Assembly: GCA_963170055.1 (NCBI GenBank)
Contig: CAUJGJ010000242.1
Location: 5,703,359 to 5,713,358, forward strand
Direction of reading: 5' to 3'
Origin: Halisarca cf. caerulea
Taxonomy: Eukaryota > Porifera > Demospongiae > Chondrillida > Halisarcidae
Length of the DNA stretch: 10,000 nt
In this document: piece after piece, positions 1 through 6,494 of the stretch
How positions within the stretch are numbered: position 1 is the first letter of the stretch
Layout: each line of letters starts with the position of its first letter
Program-made: the position numbers and the translations under genes
The notes under the pieces: generated by a model
Told to the model about the DNA's origin: nothing
What the model saw: only the letters and a program-made list of their open reading frames with translations
Database searches by the model: none

Positions 1-49
1 CACACACACACACACACACATGCACACACACACACACACACACACACAC
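1..49. repeat. (CA)n microsatellite at the left edge
   Basis: This is a near-perfect CA dinucleotide run with one TG interruption at 21-22. It is cut by the window edge. On the minus (myosin) strand it is (GT)n starting with the splice donor of exon F. Confidence 0.98.
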
Positions 50-130
50 CTGTTTGTATCCTGATTGCAGCATTTCTCCTCTTTGCCAACAATTTGGCAT
101 AGATTTTCCTCTGCAGCCAACCACGAATCA
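50..130 (-). CDS. Myosin exon F: IQ motif 2 core to start of IQ motif 3
   Basis: The acceptor is ttgtatattatag (132-131) and the donor is ACAG|gtgtgtgt at 49. The 81-nt exon is phase 1 on both sides. Joined to the previous G it reads VIRGWLQRKIYAKLLAKRRN followed by AAIRIQT. LQR|VIRGWLQRK is a clean IQ motif. AAIRIQT opens a third motif cut by the next intron at the same relative position. The exon lies too near the edge and is too short for ORF-length calling. Support comes from phase, splice sites and the IQ pattern. The donor lies directly inside a (GT)n microsatellite in transcript sense, so intronic positions +1 to +6 are gtgtgt and not the usual gtragt. Confidence 0.88.
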
Positions 131-435
131 CTATAATATACAAAATGCAAAAACAACAACAGCACTGAAGGACGATGAAGGGTCATGCAGTGTAGTTGGT
201 TAGTGCAAAATGAACAGTGAAACAACATAAGCCATACAGAGCACTGCCAGGTCACTCGTGCAATGTAGACTCTGTATGTAGATGAACAGCCTCACCAGTC
301 ATATGTATGCATGTACTGTATGTATGTACATACGTAATTGGGGCAAGCCTGAGCATCATGTACGGGTGCTCTGTCTGTAGCTTGATGGATATGTGTCGTA
401 TGACTATTAGCAACACAGCAACAACAACAACTGAC
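131..435. other. Myosin intron E-F, no gene seen
   Basis: This 305-bp intron has a CAA-rich stretch (414-430) next to the exon E donor. It also has a GTATG/GTACAT-rich palindromic patch at about 300-335. I see no coding evidence. Short open frames on both strands here lack any recognisable protein. Confidence 0.6.
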
Positions 436-519
436 CTCGCTGTAGTTGAGTTGCAGCTGCTGATCTTCTCTCCAACCTCAGTCGTTGGCACTTCCTCCTG
501 GCTAGGAACCCACGGACAA
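436..519 (-). CDS. Myosin exon E: IQ motif 1 core to start of IQ motif 2
   Basis: The acceptor is a CT-rich tract ending tctctcctcag (521-520) and the donor is CGAG|gtcagt at 435. The 84-nt exon is phase 1 on both sides. With the G from the previous exon it reads VVRGFLARRKCQRLRLERRS followed by AAATQLQR. VEK|VVRGFLARR is an IQ motif with Glu in place of the usual Gln. LQR at the end is the start of IQ motif 2. IQ motifs bind calmodulin or myosin light chains along the lever arm. The intron between this exon and exon D (520-2340) carries the 28-bp minisatellite, the 25-G run and the 803-bp element. Confidence 0.9.
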
Positions 520-553
520 CTGAGGAGAGAGAGCAAGAGAGAAAATTTAATTT

Positions 554-770
554 AGTTTGGTGTGAACCCCAGGGGTGATGAAGTTTGGTGTGAACCCCAG
601 GGGTGGTGAAGTTTGGTGTGAACCCCAGGGGTGATGAAGTTTGGTGTGAACCCCGGGGATAATAGAGTTTGGTGTGAGCCCCGGGGGCAAGGGAGGTGAT
701 TGTGAACCCCGGGGGGGGGGGGGGGGGGGGGGGGGCAAGGGAGGTGAATGTGAACCCTGGGGGCACACAT
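554..770. repeat. 28-bp minisatellite with a 25-G homopolymer
   Basis: Units starting agtttggtgtgaacccc recur at 554, 582, 610, 638 and 666, an exact 28-bp period. Degenerate units follow up to about 770. The unit contains the palindromic core ccccaggggt/ccccgggg. One late unit has expanded to an uninterrupted run of 25 G (711-735), right after four C. It lies in the myosin intron between exons D and E, where the transcript would carry C25. Proline-rich open frames on the minus strand here are repeat translation and not genes. Confidence 0.95.
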
Positions 771-855
771 CCAATTACACAAGAAATGGGGGTTGAGCTT
801 AACTGCATAGACTGAGCACACATGCTCATGCACATACGACACATCTGCAAAAATA

Positions 856-1115
856 CAGTGGAACTTGCTTAGTATGTACCTCAAAGGGGACACAAAGTCA
901 GTACATATTATGATCAGAAGTACTTACTATCAGGGTTGGTTTATGTACATGGGGTATACACAGGGACAGAATGAGGAGAACTTACCATCCAGGAGTATGT
1001 ACTAAACCAGGTACTTACTGTCAGGGTTGGTTTATGTACATGAGGTATACACAGGGACAGAATGAAGAGTACTTACTATCAAGGAATATGTACTAAACCA
1101 GGTACTTACTGACCA
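856..1115. mobile_element. TA-flanked CAGTGGAAC-end element with an internal 91-bp tandem duplication
   Basis: After TA (854-855) the sequence starts cagtggaacttgcttag. The region to about 1110 matches the element at 4807-4978 in opposite orientation: shared blocks include ggggacacaaagtcagt, ggttggtttatgtacat and tatacacagggacagaat. Inside, a unit starting gtacttact recurs at 920, 1011 and 1102, so a 91-bp block is duplicated in tandem. A weak right-end match (tactaaaccaggta) near 1090-1103 may be the second terminus. No transposase is present. It is most likely a non-autonomous element. The Tc1/mariner affinity is inferred from the TA flanks only. Confidence 0.65.
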
Positions 1116-1136
1116 AGATCCCCTGTTAATGCAGTT

Positions 1137-1215
1137 ATCACATCTACAGAAACCACTCAGTGGACAAGTATTATTAACGGCCTATGTAAACAGGTGGCCC
1201 TTACAAAGAGGTGAA
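1137..1215. repeat. Fragment related to the CAGTGRAAC-type elements
   Basis: The stretch contains tgtaaacaggtggccctta, which is close to the block at about 1357-1376 in the element at 1305-1482. It reads as a truncated or diverged relic of the same repeat family. No intact end pair was found. Confidence 0.4.
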
Positions 1216-1304
1216 TTCAAAGTCACTGATCACAATGTACACACATGTACATAGTACACATATGTACATACATACATGGCATAATGTACGTACATACGTA
1301 CATA

Positions 1305-1482
1305 CAGTGAAACCTGTGTATAAAGACCACTCAAGGAACCAACAAATCATGGTCTCTATAAACAGGTGGTCCTTATGTAGAGGTGCAACAGTACTGATTG
1401 AATGGTTCCTGAACCTGTCCAGAGTGGTCTTTATAGACAGGTGGTCCTTCTATACAAGTGGTCTTTAAAACAAGTTGCATTG
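1305..1482. mobile_element. 178-bp MITE-like element with terminal inverted repeats and TA flanks
   Basis: The left end reads cagtgaaacctgtgtataaa followed by gaccact. The reverse complement of the right end reads caatgcaacttgttttaaag followed by accactt. These are imperfect inverted repeats of about 27 bp. TA dinucleotides flank both sides (1303-1304 and 1483-1484). The interior repeats the gtggtccttatag theme in both orientations. It has no coding capacity. Size, ends and TA flanks fit a Tc1/mariner-type MITE. Confidence 0.7.
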
Positions 1483-1497
1483 TATCTACGTATGTAC

Positions 1498-2300
1498 GGT
1501 AGACATCAAAAAAAGAAGTTTCTGTAGCGTAATAGTTAAGTAACGTACCGTAATCGTAGTTAGGGTGTGCGTAGTGAAAATCGTAATTTCATTTGGGTGC
1601 CATTTATTACCGTAATTAATTTTGATCTCAAATCTTATAGAAATCGTAATTCGATCACCCAGGTTCATCCTATCCAACGATTTTGAAGCTGTGACCATCA
1701 TAGACTCGTAATCTCAAAGCGGGGACCATCCCCTTGATCATCGTGAGGGTAATTTGATCTGCAGACAAATGTAAATCGTAATTCGATCAGCAGATCTAGA
1801 CCAGAAGCGATCCTTTTTACTGAGGTCCATCCTTGGAATAAAATGGAGGGCGGAAGTGGGGCTGGGAACGAGACTAATCTTAGGATCTCGAAGATCCGAT
1901 CATCGTATGGGCTAGCTCACGATCTCGAACCCTACGACCATCCTTCGTGACGGTAATTCGATCTCCAAGATAATAAAAATCGTATGCAGTTTGACCCGCA
2001 GAGACACTGCACAGCTAGCTGTGTTCCAAGTGCTAAATCAAGCTTGTTTACACGAAGGGTATGGGGATCGAAGTTTGAGAAATACGTAGGTAATTCGATC
2101 TGATGATTTTGGGAGATTCACTTCAGTTTAGTTTCGTTGCATATCGCCAGCGGAATTCAATCTGGGATTTCCGTAATTTCTCTACTTTAGCACCGTAATT
2201 CGGCCTTCGTGATTTATCAACAAAATCGTAATCATATCGGAACGTAATCATAATCTGACCATTTTACGATTACAATACGGAAACTTTTTTGACGCCTATC
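1498..2300. mobile_element. 803-bp putative non-autonomous DNA transposon rich in cgtaattcgatc motifs
   Basis: The left end is gtagacatcaaaaaaagaag followed by tttctgtagcgtaat. The reverse complement of the right end is gataggcgtcaaaaaagttt followed by ccgtattgtaatcg. The two align as imperfect terminal inverted repeats. An 8-bp direct repeat gtatgtac flanks both sides (1490-1497 and 2301-2308). That could be a target-site duplication, but this word is common locally. Variants of cgtaattcgatc occur about ten times inside, for example near 1644, 1773, 1952, 2091 and 2191. It has no coding capacity and contains a relic of the hairpin repeat seen at 9741-9830. Confidence 0.6.
1838..1875. repeat. 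Diverged relic of the 9741-9830 hairpin arm
   Basis: The segment ataaaatggagggcggaagt followed by ggggctgggaacgagact matches the right arm of the hairpin at 9792-9830 (ataaaatggcggagct..ctgggaacgagact), with small differences. It shows that the hairpin belongs to a dispersed repeat family. Confidence 0.65.
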
Positions 2301-2340
2301 GTATGTACTGTACATAGAAGTATACCAAATTGAAACTCAC

Positions 2341-2534
2341 CCTTCTCCACCTGGGTGGCAGCTTTGTTGTAACTGGAGAGGATTTGTGCCAGTCTCTCGA
2401 TATGGAAGTACTTCAGGAACACCTTAGTCCTCACCACGGCCCAGTTCTCCAACCCAGCCTGCATGGCTATCTGAATGCAGTTTCTGGGAGTTGGCAAGAC
2501 TTGACTGGACAAGGGGTAGCTTATCACTCGATAC
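2341..2534 (-). CDS. Myosin exon D: converter, end of motor and start of first IQ motif
   Basis: The acceptor is a T/C tract ending ttctctag (2536-2535) and the donor is AAGG|gtgagt at 2340. One base completes Arg, then 64 codons follow: YRVISYPLSSQVLPTPRNCI, then QIAMQAGLENWAVVRTKVFL, then KYFHIERLAQILSSYNKAAT, then QVEK. AGLENW..RTKVFLKYFHIERL marks the end of the myosin converter and start of the lever arm. The FLKYFH form resembles class III lever arms. The last residues, VEK, are the first three positions of IQ motif 1, which is completed by the next exon (VEK then VVRGFLARR). It ends in phase 1. An antisense open frame (2330-2608, plus strand) over this exon is a shadow. Confidence 0.95.
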
Positions 2535-2599
2535 CTAGAGAAAGGGAGCGTGGGGATGTGGGGTGTGGGGGAGGGGCAGGAATTGACATGACACTGCCA

Positions 2600-2785
2600 T
2601 GGCAATAGGGTATTGCAAAATATTGCAATAGATACAAAATATGTGAAATATACCCAACAAGATGAGAAATATTGTCATGGAATTAAGATGTAAAATGCTG
2701 TCATGGAAACAGGGGATGTTGCAAAATATTGCCATGGAAACTGGATGTTTTGAAATATTGTCATGAAAACAGATACATAATAGTT
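2600..2785. repeat. Degenerate AT-rich tandem repeat
   Basis: Variants of atggaaacaggatgttgcaa followed by aatattgtc recur several times, for example near 2600, 2676, 2701 and 2735, at roughly 30-35 bp spacing with heavy decay. It lies in the 318-bp intron between myosin exons C and D. Confidence 0.6.
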
Positions 2786-2852
2786 TCATACAAATGTATT
2801 TACATTTGAAGACAAATTTTAATGCATCACGAATTGTGTATCAGCTACAAAC

Positions 2853-2893
2853 CTTTCAATAAAGTCCTTGAATGTGATTCGATGTGAAAATCC
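2853..2893 (-). CDS. Myosin exon C: 41-nt micro-exon leading into the converter
   Basis: The acceptor is tgattttag (2895-2894) and the donor is AAAG|gtttgt at 2852. The 41-nt exon codes for GFSHRITFKDFIE plus AG of a split Arg codon. It follows RIRKE in phase 0 to give RIRKEGFSHRI, and continues into G|TAT CGA of the next exon to give FIERYRVISYP. Gly-Phe-x-x-Arg-ITF-x-x-F-x-x-RY is the standard segment after the SH1 helix. GFSHRI is the wording I associate with class III (and some class I/II) myosins; classes VII and X typically read GY-P/A-x-R. The exon is too short to be found by ORF length and is supported only by the perfect join on both sides and the family motif. Confidence 0.93.
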
Positions 2894-3198
2894 CTAAAAT
2901 CAGAGCGAGAAAACGTTAGTTCAAGAAAGTAGGGCAAAAATATTGAGTACATACACAAATGAGCATTGCACCGCACAGCCAAGAAACATGAAGATTCTCC
3001 AAAGCATTCTGACCGTACAGTCAAGGAACATGAGGTGCCCACGTCCTTAGTACAACTATGCATACAGCCAAACATTGCTTAGAGATGAATGGGATTTGCC
3101 ACAACAGGCAGTTTGAGACAATACATACCTTGAGTGGTAGCAAACTGCCCAACATTGTCAACATATGTGTACACAATATGTGCTTTGATTAACTATAC
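2894..3198. other. Intronic stretch with no recognised feature
   Basis: This is the exon C-proximal part (transcript 3' end) of the 2147-bp intron between exons B and C. I see no repeat or coding signal in it. Confidence 0.5.
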
Positions 3199-3371
3199 AG
3201 CACACTGGCAATCAAAGGGTCAGCTCTACAGCTAACTTGCAATCAAGGGGTCAGCTCTACAGCACACTTGTAATCAAGGGGTCAGCGCTACAGCTAACTT
3301 GCAATCAAGGGGTCAGCTCTACAGCACACTTGCAATCAAGGGGTTCGCTCTATAGCACACTTGCAATCAAG
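3199..3371. repeat. 31-bp tandem array (about 5.5 copies)
   Basis: The word aatcaag starts at 3210, 3241, 3272, 3303, 3334 and 3365, an exact 31-bp period. The unit core is caaggggtcagctctacagc. Copies alternate between acagctaacttg and acagcacacttg, which suggests a two-unit higher-order pattern early in the array. It lies in the intron between myosin exons B and C. The plus-strand open frame over it (3237-3428) is repeat translation. Confidence 0.95.
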
Positions 3372-3433
3372 TCATTAAGAAGTCCTGACAAACAATTAAC
3401 TTCGTTTCCCTTGACCTCTCACCATTGAACAAG

Positions 3434-3879
3434 GTCACAGGCCAATGCATGGGACAGGGCTGAGGCTATTATGCTAAACTTTTTACCTAATATGCTATTC
3501 CACTGTGCTCAAGATTTCATCCTATTATGCTGTTAATTACTCCAATTATTCCTGATGTATTCTCAATGAATCATAGTCTATTGTAACACAGCTTCAAGTT
3601 AAATTGTGAAAACTTATGATTAAGATCATGAAGTTACAAGACACCAGTATAATACATAATATTATGAATTATCATAATGTTAGTGTTTCAAATTCAATGG
3701 GAGAACTGTATAATGGTACCACTGTGCTGGAGTTAGTTTAAGATCATCTGATTCAACAGTAATTCCCATATTCTATCCGTTTATTCCAGAATTATGCTCC
3801 TTAGTTTAGAAACCTATTATTCTGGAAACTATGCCGGCATATTAGCCTCAGCCCTAGTCACAGGCCAATGCATGGGACA
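3434..3879. mobile_element. 400-bp inverted-repeat element flanked by a perfect 23-bp direct repeat
   Basis: A perfect 23-bp repeat starting gtcacaggccaatgc occurs at 3434-3456 and 3857-3879. Between the copies lie exactly 400 bp (3457-3856). Its left end (agggctgaggctattatgc) and right end (gcatattagcctcagccct) are inverted repeats with one mismatch in about 19. The interior is AT-rich and contains several variants of tattatgct and ttattctgg. No ORF is present. The layout looks like an insertion with a long target-site duplication. 23 bp would be unusual for a cut-and-paste element, so other origins are possible. Confidence 0.7.
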
Positions 3880-3908
3880 AATCCATTAGTGCCATCCCAT
3901 GACACCAG

Positions 3909-3984
3909 TTAGTTGTGCCCCTCCCAAGCAAGATGCGCAGCTGAGGGAATAGGTGCACTTCCCGCTTGGGAGGGACACAACTAA
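3909..3984. repeat. Long hairpin, 21-bp arms
   Basis: The arms ttagttgtgcccctcccaag (from 3909, plus c) and gcttgggagggacacaacta (3964-3983, plus a) pair with one mismatch around a 34-nt loop. It may be a foldback or decayed MITE. It is intronic to the myosin gene. Confidence 0.75.
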
Positions 3985-4282
3985 TACATTGTGTTTGATA
4001 CCACTATAGACCGGCTTAGTAACCATTCAGTACTTGGCTATAGTCCAGGCGTTCGGTGAAGATGTCTGTTCAATACCATCCAGCAGTTTTGGATTCGATC
4101 TGCTTGATCAATCCCGTGATGGATGGCTTCCAAGGAGAATCCGATTCTGTTACGTGCAGCCCAGTGATACTGATAAAGACCAGAAATAGCCTAAGAGCAT
4201 ATCGACTAAAACAACTAAGTTTCGTCTCAGACTATCGTTGTTAGTATGCACATGTTTACCACAACTAATGCATATATATTTA
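3985..4282. other. Intronic stretch with no recognised feature
   Basis: This unique-looking DNA lies within the intron between myosin exons B and C. Short open frames (4056-4244 plus; 4150-4434 minus) show no recognisable protein. Confidence 0.5.
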
Positions 4283-4467
4283 CAGTGGAATCTCCGAATA
4301 AAGGACACTTTGGGACAGTCTTTTGGTCCTTTGTAAGGAGGTTGCCCTTTTTGAGAGCTACAAAATGTATTGAAACTATAGGGAGAAAATATCTTTGGAC
4401 CCCCAGCTGTGTCCTTTATAGAGAGACTGTCCATATTTCAGAGCGTCCACTATCAGAAGTTTCATAG
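4283..4467. mobile_element. MITE-like element, CAGTGGAAT end, about 185 bp
   Basis: After TA (4281-4282) it starts cagtggaatctccgaataaa followed by ggacactttggg. The right end in reverse complement, ctatgaaacttctgatagtg followed by gacgctctg, is a diverged inverted repeat. Mirrored gtcctttgtaagga and gtcctttatagagag blocks lie inside. It is related in style to the 1305-1482 element. It carries no transposase. Confidence 0.55.
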
Positions 4468-4806
4468 TTGTAATTCAACACCTAAATTGAGTTTCATTAT
4501 GCCAAACATGTCAACAGCCAAAGCCATTGAATAAGGTACATAGCAGTCAGAGCAAGTTGATCTTTTCGCCTTGCCCCTTTTGATACCTGCCCATAAGGCG
4601 TATACTGTCAACAGGTGCTTCGAGTAGCAGCCACTGGCTAAAGGCTTCTCCTAGCTGTTCAAAATAGCTTATCTACATAACCCCCAACCCATGCAATCCT
4701 CCAACTCAACCCCCACAAACCAGTGGGACTGCCAAAGCAGTTGGTGTGACAAAACTCAGTGTGACTAGTGAATTCCAGACAAATTGTTAGCCCAAGAGGA
4801 GAACTA

Positions 4807-4978
4807 CAATGAAACTTGCTTAGTGAGCACATACCTGCTCTTAGATAGTAAGTACTCCTCATTCTGTCCCTGTGTATACCTCATGTACATAAACCAACCC
4901 TGATGGTGAGTACGTACCTCTGATAATAAAAACTGATTTTGTGTCCCCTTCAAGGTGCATATTAAGCAGGTTTCATCA
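4807..4978. mobile_element. 172-bp MITE-like element with inverted ends and TA flanks
   Basis: The left end is caatgaaacttgcttagtga. The reverse complement of the right end is tgatgaaacctgcttaatat. TA flanks both sides (4805-4806 and 4979-4980). Its interior is the reverse complement of the element at 856-1115, so two copies of one family sit in opposite orientation about 3.7 kb apart in neighbouring introns of one gene. Confidence 0.7.
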
Positions 4979-5040
4979 TATCTAAGGAGAATCTGTGCAT
5001 CACAATAGCATGCTCACCCTGAGCTCGCTCCAGTACTCAC

Positions 5041-5149
5041 CTCTTTGCGTATCCTGATGGCCTCCAAGACTCCTGTGTACCTCATCTGCTGGAGGACTTT
5101 ATCGCGACCAAACATGTCACTACTTTTCACATCATTTGGTTTTATACAC
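5041..5149 (-). CDS. Myosin exon B: RCIKPN loop, SH-helix/relay region
   Basis: The acceptor is cctgttgtcag (5151-5150) and the donor is the strong GAG|gtgagt at 5040. One base completes the split Arg codon, followed by 36 codons: CIKPNDVKSSDMF, GRDKVLQQMRYTGVLEAIRI and RKE. CIKPN is near-invariant in myosins, and VLQQMRYTGVLEAIRIR is the SH2-SH1 helix region that couples the nucleotide site to the converter. It ends in phase 0 and joins directly to the GFSHRI exon. The 3' splice site is fed by an extraordinary pyrimidine-rich, AG-poor intron (5150-6494). A long open frame on this strand (5132-6544) reads through from that intron and is not coding. Confidence 0.95.
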
Positions 5150-5220
5150 CTGACAACAGGTGGTAGAGGGGAGTAAGGATGGGATAAGGATGGTGAGAGG
5201 GGTGCGTGAGGGGAGGGAAC

Positions 5221-5336
5221 AGGGGTGCAGGGATGAGGGTGGGAGGGAAGGGGAGAGTGCAGGGATGAGGGTGGGAGGGAAGGGGAGAGTGCAGGGATGA
5301 GGGTGGGAGGGAAGGGGAGAGTGCAGGGATGAGGTT
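5221..5336. repeat. 32-bp purine-rich minisatellite, about four copies
   Basis: The word gtgcagggatg starts at 5225, 5257, 5289 and 5321, an exact 32-bp period. The unit core gatgagggtgggagggaagg precedes ggagagt. It lies about 75 nt upstream (transcript sense) of the exon B acceptor. Confidence 0.95.
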
Positions 5337-5389
5337 GTAGACATACGAGAGAGTAGGAAGAGAGATACGTAAGACAGGTGGAACATATT

Positions 5390-5692
5390 AAGGAGAGTGT
5401 GACAACAGGAGGAACATGAGGAGAGTGTGACAACAGGAGGAACATGAGGAGAGTGTGACAACAGGAGGAACATAAGGAGAGTGTGACAACAGGAGGAACA
5501 TAAGGAGAGTGTGACAACAGGAGGAACATGAGGAGAGTGTGACAACAGGAGGAACATGAGGAGAGTGTGACAACAGGAGGAACATGAGGAGAGTGTGACA
5601 ACAGGAGGAACATAAAGAGAGTGTGATAACAGGAGGAACATAAGGAGAGTGTGACAACAGGAGGAACATAAGGAGAGTGTGACAAGAGGTGG
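5390..5692. repeat. 28-bp purine-rich minisatellite, about eleven copies
   Basis: Units of gacaacaggaggaacatgag plus gagagtgt repeat with an exact 28-bp period (for example 5401, 5429, 5457). Single-base variants are aacataag versus aacatgag and gataac versus gacaac. The period is shared with the 554-770 array, but the unit sequence is different. Confidence 0.97.
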
Positions 5693-5847
5693 AGATAAAT
5701 GACATAAAAGAGGGGGTAGAGACAAGGAAGGAATGGCGTGAGAGGAGATTAGGTGGTAGGGACAGGGAGAATGTGTGTGGGGGGGTGTAAATGAAGGGAT
5801 GGGAGGAGAGAGTACTGTATGAAAGGAGATAAGAGAGAGAACATAAG

Positions 5848-6432
5848 AAGGATGAGTGGAATAGGGGAGAGGGTGGGAGGGTTGAGTGCATGGGAATGGG
5901 GAAAGGGTGGGAGGGATGAGTGGAATAGGGAAGAGGGTGGGAGGTTGAGTGGGAATGGTGAGAGGGTGGGAGGGATGAGTGGGAATGGGGAAAGGGTGGG
6001 AGGGGTAAGTGGGAATGGGGAGAGGGTGGGGGGTGAGTGAGAATGGGGAGAGGGTGGGGGGTGAGTGAGAATGGGGAGAGGGTGGGAGGGATGAGTGGGA
6101 ATAGGGAAAGGGTGGGAGGGATGAGTGGGAATGGGGAAAGGGGGGAGAGGGTGGGAGGGGTGAGTGGGAATAGGGAAAGGGTGGGAGGGGTAAGTGGGAA
6201 TGGGGAGAGGGTGGGGGGTGAGTGAGAATAGGGAGAGGGTGGGGGTGAGTGAGAATGGGGAGAGGGTGGGAGGGATGAGTGGGAATGGGGAGAGGGTGGG
6301 AGGGGTAAGTGGGAATGGGGAGAGGGTGGGGGGTGAGTGTGAATGGGGAGAGGGTGGGAGGGGTGAGTGAGAATGGGGAGAGGGTGGGAGGGTTGAGCGG
6401 GAATGGGGAGAGGGTAGGAGGTTGAGTGGGAA
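5848..6432. repeat. About 25-32-bp G-rich minisatellite, about 20 copies
   Basis: Variants of ggggagagggtgggagggat followed by gagtgggaat repeat throughout, with unit length changes from loss of the ggagg block. GGG runs recur every few bases on the plus strand, so G-quadruplex formation is plausible. The myosin transcript carries the C-rich strand. Glycine-rich plus-strand frames (5819-6040, 6037-6225) are repeat translation. Confidence 0.95.
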
Positions 6433-6494
6433 AAAGTGACCACATGGAGCTGATGTGTAAGCATAATAGAGAAGAAGAATAGGTCTTCACTGAC

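Larger units (their letters stand above)
5150..6494 (-). other. Myosin intron A-B: pyrimidine-rich and almost AG-free in the transcript
   Basis: On the plus strand the dinucleotide CT is absent from 5152 to 5814 and again from 5817 to 6449, with a single CT at 5815-5816. In the myosin pre-mRNA this means one AG in about 1.3 kb before the true acceptor AG at 5151-5150. The tract is built of three different purine-rich minisatellites joined by purine-rich spacers. The lack of AG also removes TAG stops, so several frames stay open on the minus strand. Confidence 0.9.

Noticed and set aside
407..893. Three overlapping proline-rich minus-strand open frames
   Set aside because: They come from the 28-bp minisatellite and the G25 run in three frames. 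Only the 84 nt at 436-519 within one of them is a real exon.
1211..1701. Open frames over 1211-1468 (plus) and 1486-1701 (minus)
   Set aside because: They fall in inverted-repeat elements and GTAC-rich DNA and show no recognisable protein features.
2330..2608. 92-codon plus-strand open frame
   Set aside because: It is antisense to myosin exon D, which is supported by motifs and splice phases.
3199..3371. CRISPR-like array
   Set aside because: It is a head-to-tail 31-bp tandem repeat with no unique spacers, in a eukaryotic intron.
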